From: Segniliparus sp051660745
GTDB lineage: Bacteria; Actinomycetota; Actinomycetes; Mycobacteriales; Mycobacteriaceae
DNA: 64,000 bases
Direction: 5' to 3'
Assembly: GCF_051660745.1 (NCBI RefSeq)
Contig: NZ_JBOFQF010000003.1
Span: 1 to 64,000 of the forward strand
A program made the position numbers and the translations under genes. Shown piece by piece: positions 60,669 through 64,000 of the stretch (within the stretch, counting starts at the first letter, position 1; each line of letters opens with the position of its first letter). The notes beneath the pieces were generated by a model. The model was not told where the DNA came from. It saw only the letters and a program-made list of their open reading frames with translations, and searched no databases.

Positions 60669-61439
60669 TTAGAACCTGGGCTTGCGCTTTTCGAGGAAGG
60701 CCGCGATGCCTTCGCGGTAGTCCGGGCCGCAGTAGACTTCGCGGCGGAGGTTGTGCAGGTATTCGAAGGTGGTGGGCGCGATGGGCGCCGACTCGCTGAG
60801 CACCCGGAGCGTCTCCTTCGCGGAAGCGATCGCGGCGCCCGAGCGCGTCGTCACGGTCCTCGCCATGCCGTAGACCGCCTCTTCGAGCTCGGCGGACGGG
60901 ACGACCCGGTTGACGATGCCGACGAACTCGGCCCGCTCGGCGGATATCGGCTCGGCCGAGAAAAACATCTCTTTCACGATGTTGAGCGGCAAGCGGCTCA
61001 TGAAGTTCAGCAGTCCGGACATGCTGTAGGGCAAACCCAGCGTCACCGGTGTCACGGCGAACGTCGCCGTCGGCTCGCAGTACACGATGTCGCAGGACAG
61101 CACCAGGTCGCACGCGCCGCCCCACACGGACCCGTTGACCATGGCGATCACCGGCGCGGGGAAAGCCTTCACCGCGCGCAGCAGCTGCTCCAACGGATCG
61201 TTGTAGGGGAGCGGGTCCACATCGGCGTGGGGCAGCTCGTCCACGTCGTGGCCTGCCGACCAGACTTTGCCGTTGGCAGAGCTGCGCAGCACGACGGCCC
61301 GCGCGCCCCTGGCCCGGAAATCGGCGAGGGCCGCCATCGTCTCAGCGATCAGATCCGCGCTCAGCGCGTTGCGCTTGGCTTCCCGGTCGAAGGCGATGGT
61401 GCCGACGGAGTCCGCGAACGCGGTTTTGACGAAGGCCAT
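60669..61439 (-). CDS. scpB: Methylmalonyl-CoA decarboxylase (ScpB/YgfG-like)
   Basis: This 256-residue crotonase-fold protein follows E. coli YgfG closely in sequence: VWSAGHDVDELP, then DPLPYNDPLEQLLRAV, GSVWGGACDLVLSCDIV, TPVTLGLPYS and a C-terminal AFLEKRKPRF. That enzyme decarboxylates methylmalonyl-CoA to propionyl-CoA. The GGA (rather than acidic) segment fits the decarboxylase, not the hydratase, chemistry. The ATG at 61439 has GAGGA six bases upstream. It is divergent from the VOC gene, with no mutase or propionyl-CoA transferase gene near. Confidence 0.85.
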   Translation of the reverse strand: MAFVKTAFADSVGTIAFDREAKRNALSADLIAETMAALADFRARGARAVVLRSSANGKVWSAGHDVDELPHADVDPLPYNDPLEQLLRAVKAFPAPVIAMVNGSVWGGACDLVLSCDIVYCEPTATFAVTPVTLGLPYSMSGLLNFMSRLPLNIVKEMFFSAEPISAERAEFVGIVNRVVPSAELEEAVYGMARTVTTRSGAAIASAKETLRVLSESAPIAPTTFEYLHNLRREVYCGPDYREGIAAFLEKRKPRF

Positions 61440-61622
61440 GTCCAATCCTCAGGTCTACGCGACGCCGTGCGCGGCGACCGCCCGTTCCACGTCCATACGC
61501 ACATCCACGACCATACCCAGCTTGAGGACCACAGCGGCGGCCGAGCCTCGTTTCACAGCCCTGACACGGTATTGCCGGGGTCCGGCGCTGCGCGGGCCGG
61601 GCGGTGCTGATTGAATTGCGCC

Positions 61623-62351
61623 ATGCCTCTTGACCTCGCCCTTGACCGAGTGCTGCTGGACGTGCCGGACCAGGAGCGGGCGCGGGCCGCGTACACGCGG
61701 CTGCTCGGGACGGACGCGGGCCTCGAGCCGAGGGTCTCGAACGGCGGGGTCCAGCTGGGCCTTCCGACGTGGGCGCCCCGGCAGGGGCTGATGTTCTCGG
61801 CGCAGGACTACGACGCGGCCGTGCGCCTCTTGGCCCGGCGCGGCCTGCCGCTCGAGGAGAAAGCGCCAGCCTCCGACGGCAGGCGCGAGGCCGCGGCCGT
61901 CGTGAGCGGGCTGCTCCTCGGCGTCGTTGAAGGCCGTGTTGTCGAAGGCTCGCCCGCGCAGGCAGCGCAGGGGGGCGTCGGCGCCGTCGACCACGTGGTC
62001 GTCTCGACCACGCATCTGGACCGGATTGTCGCCACGCTCGGCGGCAGGCTCGGTCTGGACCTCCGGCTGGAGCAGCGGATCGCGCCGCTCATCAACCAAT
62101 TGTTCTTCCGATGCCAGAACACGGTGGTCGAGGTGCTGGCGAAGCCCGGCCTGCCGGGGAAGGGGGACTCGATCTGGGGGATCGCGTGGCGCGTCGGCGA
62201 CGTCGAGGCGGCACGCGCCCGACTCGTGGCGGGCGGCGCCGAGGTCAGCGAGGTCCGCGCGGGCATGAAGCGGGGGACCCGCGTCGTCACGGTGAAGGAT
62301 CCCGACCTGGCTGCGCCGACCCTCTTGATCGAGCATCAGGTGAAGCCATAG
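61623..62351 (+). CDS. VOC (glyoxalase/dioxygenase fold) family protein
   Basis: This 242-residue protein has two VOC-like halves; the second begins GAVDHVVVSTTHLDRIVATL and ends with TLLIEHQV. Metal ligands look incomplete: only one clear His (VDHVV) and one Glu (VVEVL) are seen, and the catalytic role is unclear. Ribokinase follows 11 bp downstream, so they may be cotranscribed. I cannot name the substrate. Confidence 0.75.
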   Translation: MPLDLALDRVLLDVPDQERARAAYTRLLGTDAGLEPRVSNGGVQLGLPTWAPRQGLMFSAQDYDAAVRLLARRGLPLEEKAPASDGRREAAAVVSGLLLGVVEGRVVEGSPAQAAQGGVGAVDHVVVSTTHLDRIVATLGGRLGLDLRLEQRIAPLINQLFFRCQNTVVEVLAKPGLPGKGDSIWGIAWRVGDVEAARARLVAGGAEVSEVRAGMKRGTRVVTVKDPDLAAPTLLIEHQVKP

Positions 62352-62362
62352 GCTGGACGGCT

Positions 62363-63235
62363 ATGGCATCCCCTCCCCGCGTCGCGGTCTTCGGCAGTGT
62401 GAACCAGGACCTCGTGCTCCGCGTGCAGCGACCCCCGCACCCCGGGGAGACGGTGATGGCGAAATCGGTGGAGCGCCTCCCCGGCGGCAAAGGGGCAAAC
62501 CAGGCTGTGGCGGCGGCGCGGGCGGGCGCGCTCGTCCAGTTCATCGGGTCGTTCGGCGAAGACGAGGTCGGCGCCGTGCTTCGCGGCAGGCTGCGGCGGG
62601 AGAAAGTGGGCCTCACCGGGAGCATGACCGTGCCGGGCCCGAACGGCGTCGCCGTGATCATCGTGGACGACACCGGCGAGAACGTCATCGTCGTGCCGCC
62701 GGGGGCGAATGACAAACTGGCGATGACCGAGGCTGCGGAGAGCGTGCTGACCAGGGTCGACATGATGCTGTGCCAGTTGGAGGTGCCGTTCGAGGCGATC
62801 GTGGACGCGCTGCGGGTGTCGCGGGCCGCGGGCGTGCTGGCGATCGTCAACTTCTCCCCGGTCCCGTCCGGACCGTTCCCGCCGGAGCTCTTGGAGCTCG
62901 CGGACGTGCTGATCGTCAACGAGGGGGAGGCCCGCGAGCTGGGGGACCGGCTGCGCGGCGCGACGCATGTGGTGACCACGCTCGGCGCGCGGGGCGCCCG
63001 TTACCGAGGGCCTCGGGGCGAGGCGAGCGCGCCGTCGCCCAAGGTGCAACCGGTCGACACCACCGGTGCGGGCGACGTCTTCGCGGGAGTGTTCGCGGCC
63101 TCGTGGCATCTCGGACCAGAGCAGGCGTTGCGCCGGGCGGCGGTCGCGGGGTCCCTCGCGACGCTGGTCCCCGGCGCGGGGAACTGCGCGCCGACTGCGG
63201 AGGCGATCGACGAGGCGATGCGCAAGGCGAGGTGA
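62363..63235 (+). CDS. rbsK: Ribokinase (PfkB family)
   Basis: This 290-residue sugar kinase should make ribose 5-phosphate. The N-terminal GSVNQDLVLRV and GGKGANQAVAAAR motifs and the C-terminal DTTGAGDVFAGVF, with the catalytic Asp, are all present. The length is a little below Mtb RbsK (304 aa). The specificity within the PfkB family is inferred from overall likeness. No ribose transporter is adjacent. Confidence 0.88.
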   Translation: MASPPRVAVFGSVNQDLVLRVQRPPHPGETVMAKSVERLPGGKGANQAVAAARAGALVQFIGSFGEDEVGAVLRGRLRREKVGLTGSMTVPGPNGVAVIIVDDTGENVIVVPPGANDKLAMTEAAESVLTRVDMMLCQLEVPFEAIVDALRVSRAAGVLAIVNFSPVPSGPFPPELLELADVLIVNEGEARELGDRLRGATHVVTTLGARGARYRGPRGEASAPSPKVQPVDTTGAGDVFAGVFAASWHLGPEQALRRAAVAGSLATLVPGAGNCAPTAEAIDEAMRKAR

Positions 63236-63254
63236 GCAGCCGACGGGGCTGCTC
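63234..63254. terminator. Hairpin between ribokinase and permease genes
   Basis: GAGCAGCC-GACGG-GGCTGCTC forms an 8-bp stem overlapping the ribokinase stop and preceding the convergent permease stop. There is no T-run. Confidence 0.45.
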
Positions 63255-63265
63255 CTCGTCCGGCC

Positions 63266-64000
63266 CTAGGTGATGTCGCGGGCCCTGGCCCGCCACCAGC
63301 CCAGCCCGAGGAGCACGACGGCCCACGCGGCGAGGGACGGGGGGCCGTACGCGAGCATGGTGATGCCGGTGTTCTGGTCCGGCCCCGACGTGTCGAGCAT
63401 GATCGCGGAGCCCAGCAGGGTCTGCCCCGTCGCGCTCACCGGGAGGAACCGCGCCAGGGAGGCGGCGCCGGGGCCCTGGCTGCTGAGCGTGATGAAGCCG
63501 AGGATGAGCCAGACGAGCGGCTCGCCGGGGAAGGACCAGAAGGCTTGGGCGACTGTGGCGGAGAGCGGATTCCCGCTCAACAGCCCGAGCCCCGCCCCGA
63601 TCCAGGTCCACAGCACCGCGACGAGCACCGAGGCGAGGCAGATGCCCGCGACGAAGCTCGCGCTGATGGTCGAACGGTGCAAGGTGCTGGACTCGAAGGA
63701 GCCGAGGAGGTAGGTCGCGAGCACCACCACAAGGTCGAGCACCAGGCCGTAGCCTATGCCGAAGAGCGTGGTGACGAGCAGTTTCGCCAGGATCGCCCGG
63801 TCTCGGGAGCGGGCGGTGGTGAAGGTGTGGGTGATCGTCCGGTGCTGGAATTCCGCGGCGGTGTTGACCCCGGCGAAAATCCCGCAGAACAAGATGGTGA
63901 GCGCCCCGGCCGCGAAGAACCCCGCATAGCCGAGCATCAGGGTGAGCGCGCTGAACAGGCTGGAGCCGTACCGGTGGAACGAGTCTTTGTCCCCGTGGAC
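63266..64000 (-). CDS. ABC-2 type transporter permease, C-terminal part
   Basis: The frame is open to the window edge, so the N-terminus is missing. The visible 244 residues have about six hydrophobic helices. A cytosolic segment with GVNTAAEFQHRTITHTFTTA and RDRAILAKLLVTT is the conserved amphipathic region typical of ABC-2 permeases that work with ABC ATPases in drug or lipid export. The partner ATPase gene is probably just upstream, outside the window. Confidence 0.82.
   Translation of the reverse strand, partial: VHGDKDSFHRYGSSLFSALTLMLGYAGFFAAGALTILFCGIFAGVNTAAEFQHRTITHTFTTARSRDRAILAKLLVTTLFGIGYGLVLDLVVVLATYLLGSFESSTLHRSTISASFVAGICLASVLVAVLWTWIGAGLGLLSGNPLSATVAQAFWSFPGEPLVWLILGFITLSSQGPGAASLARFLPVSATGQTLLGSAIMLDTSGPDQNTGITMLAYGPPSLAAWAVVLLGLGWWRARARDIT

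Overview
The window is a high-GC actinobacterial chromosome segment from a mycolic-acid bacterium (Mycobacteriales). The evidence is a type VII (ESX) secretion locus with EspG and mycosins, the methylglucose lipopolysaccharide gene set, ergothioneine genes, PafBC, an MmpS-like protein and an MTB12-like lipoprotein. Many gene neighbourhoods match Mycobacterium tuberculosis (Mtb), but blocks that are far apart there are adjacent here and proteins are only moderately similar. A deep-branching genus such as Segniliparus would fit; that placement is inference.

Layout. 1-12.4 kb: the end of ctaD, serB, then an ESX block (espG convergent to eccD-mycP-mycP-eccE), then an ABC ATPase, an EchA17-like hydratase and a methyltransferase. 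In Mtb serB2 directly adjoins the ABC gene, so the ESX block interrupts a conserved order. 12.4-13.8 kb: a frameshifted DUF222/HNH (13E12-type) pseudogene carrying three in-frame palindromic insertions of about 39 nt. 13.8-18.6 kb: egtB-egtD and sirA-cysH on the minus strand. 18.7-22.3 kb: hemW, hrcA and dnaJ2, with a CIRCE-like site and a promoter before dnaJ2. 22.4-28.9 kb: a metallo-beta-lactamase-fold hydrolase, an unrecognised 520-aa protein, two adjacent single-pass membrane proteins, an alpha-glucosidase and glbO. 29.2-37.3 kb: an HNH protein, small membrane and DUF5130-like genes, then pafB-pafC-tatA-tatC-helY.

37.3-41.4 kb: small membrane ORFs, an IclR regulator divergent from leuCD, and a vapBC-like pair. 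41.4-44.9 kb: three overlapping minus-strand genes of the methylglucose lipopolysaccharide/glucan pathway. 45.1-46.9 kb: etfBA ending in an 18-bp perfect terminator hairpin. 47.0-53.3 kb: a GNAT enzyme, an MHS-type transporter, ureG-ureD without urease structural genes, an MmpS-like secreted protein, a lipoprotein and ansA. 53.3-53.9 kb: tRNA-Asn and a cold-shock gene, each followed by a strong hairpin. 54-60.6 kb: two divergent secreted proteins around a 22-bp perfect palindrome, then lspA, rluD and dnaE1. 60.7-64 kb: a methylmalonyl-CoA decarboxylase homologue, a VOC protein, a ribokinase and the 3' end of an ABC-2 permease gene.

Functionally, most of the window is housekeeping: respiration, serine and leucine synthesis, sulfur assimilation, proteostasis, DNA replication, damage response and Tat export. 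The accessory parts are the ESX block, the HNH pseudogene with its repeats, the toxin-antitoxin pair and the lineage-specific exported proteins. Several first genes have a TANNNT hexamer ending 6-8 nt before the start codon, suggesting leaderless transcripts. No CRISPR array, transposase, phage gene or rRNA was seen. The only stretch above about 300 bases without a well-supported gene is 37339-37857, which holds two doubtful small membrane ORFs.
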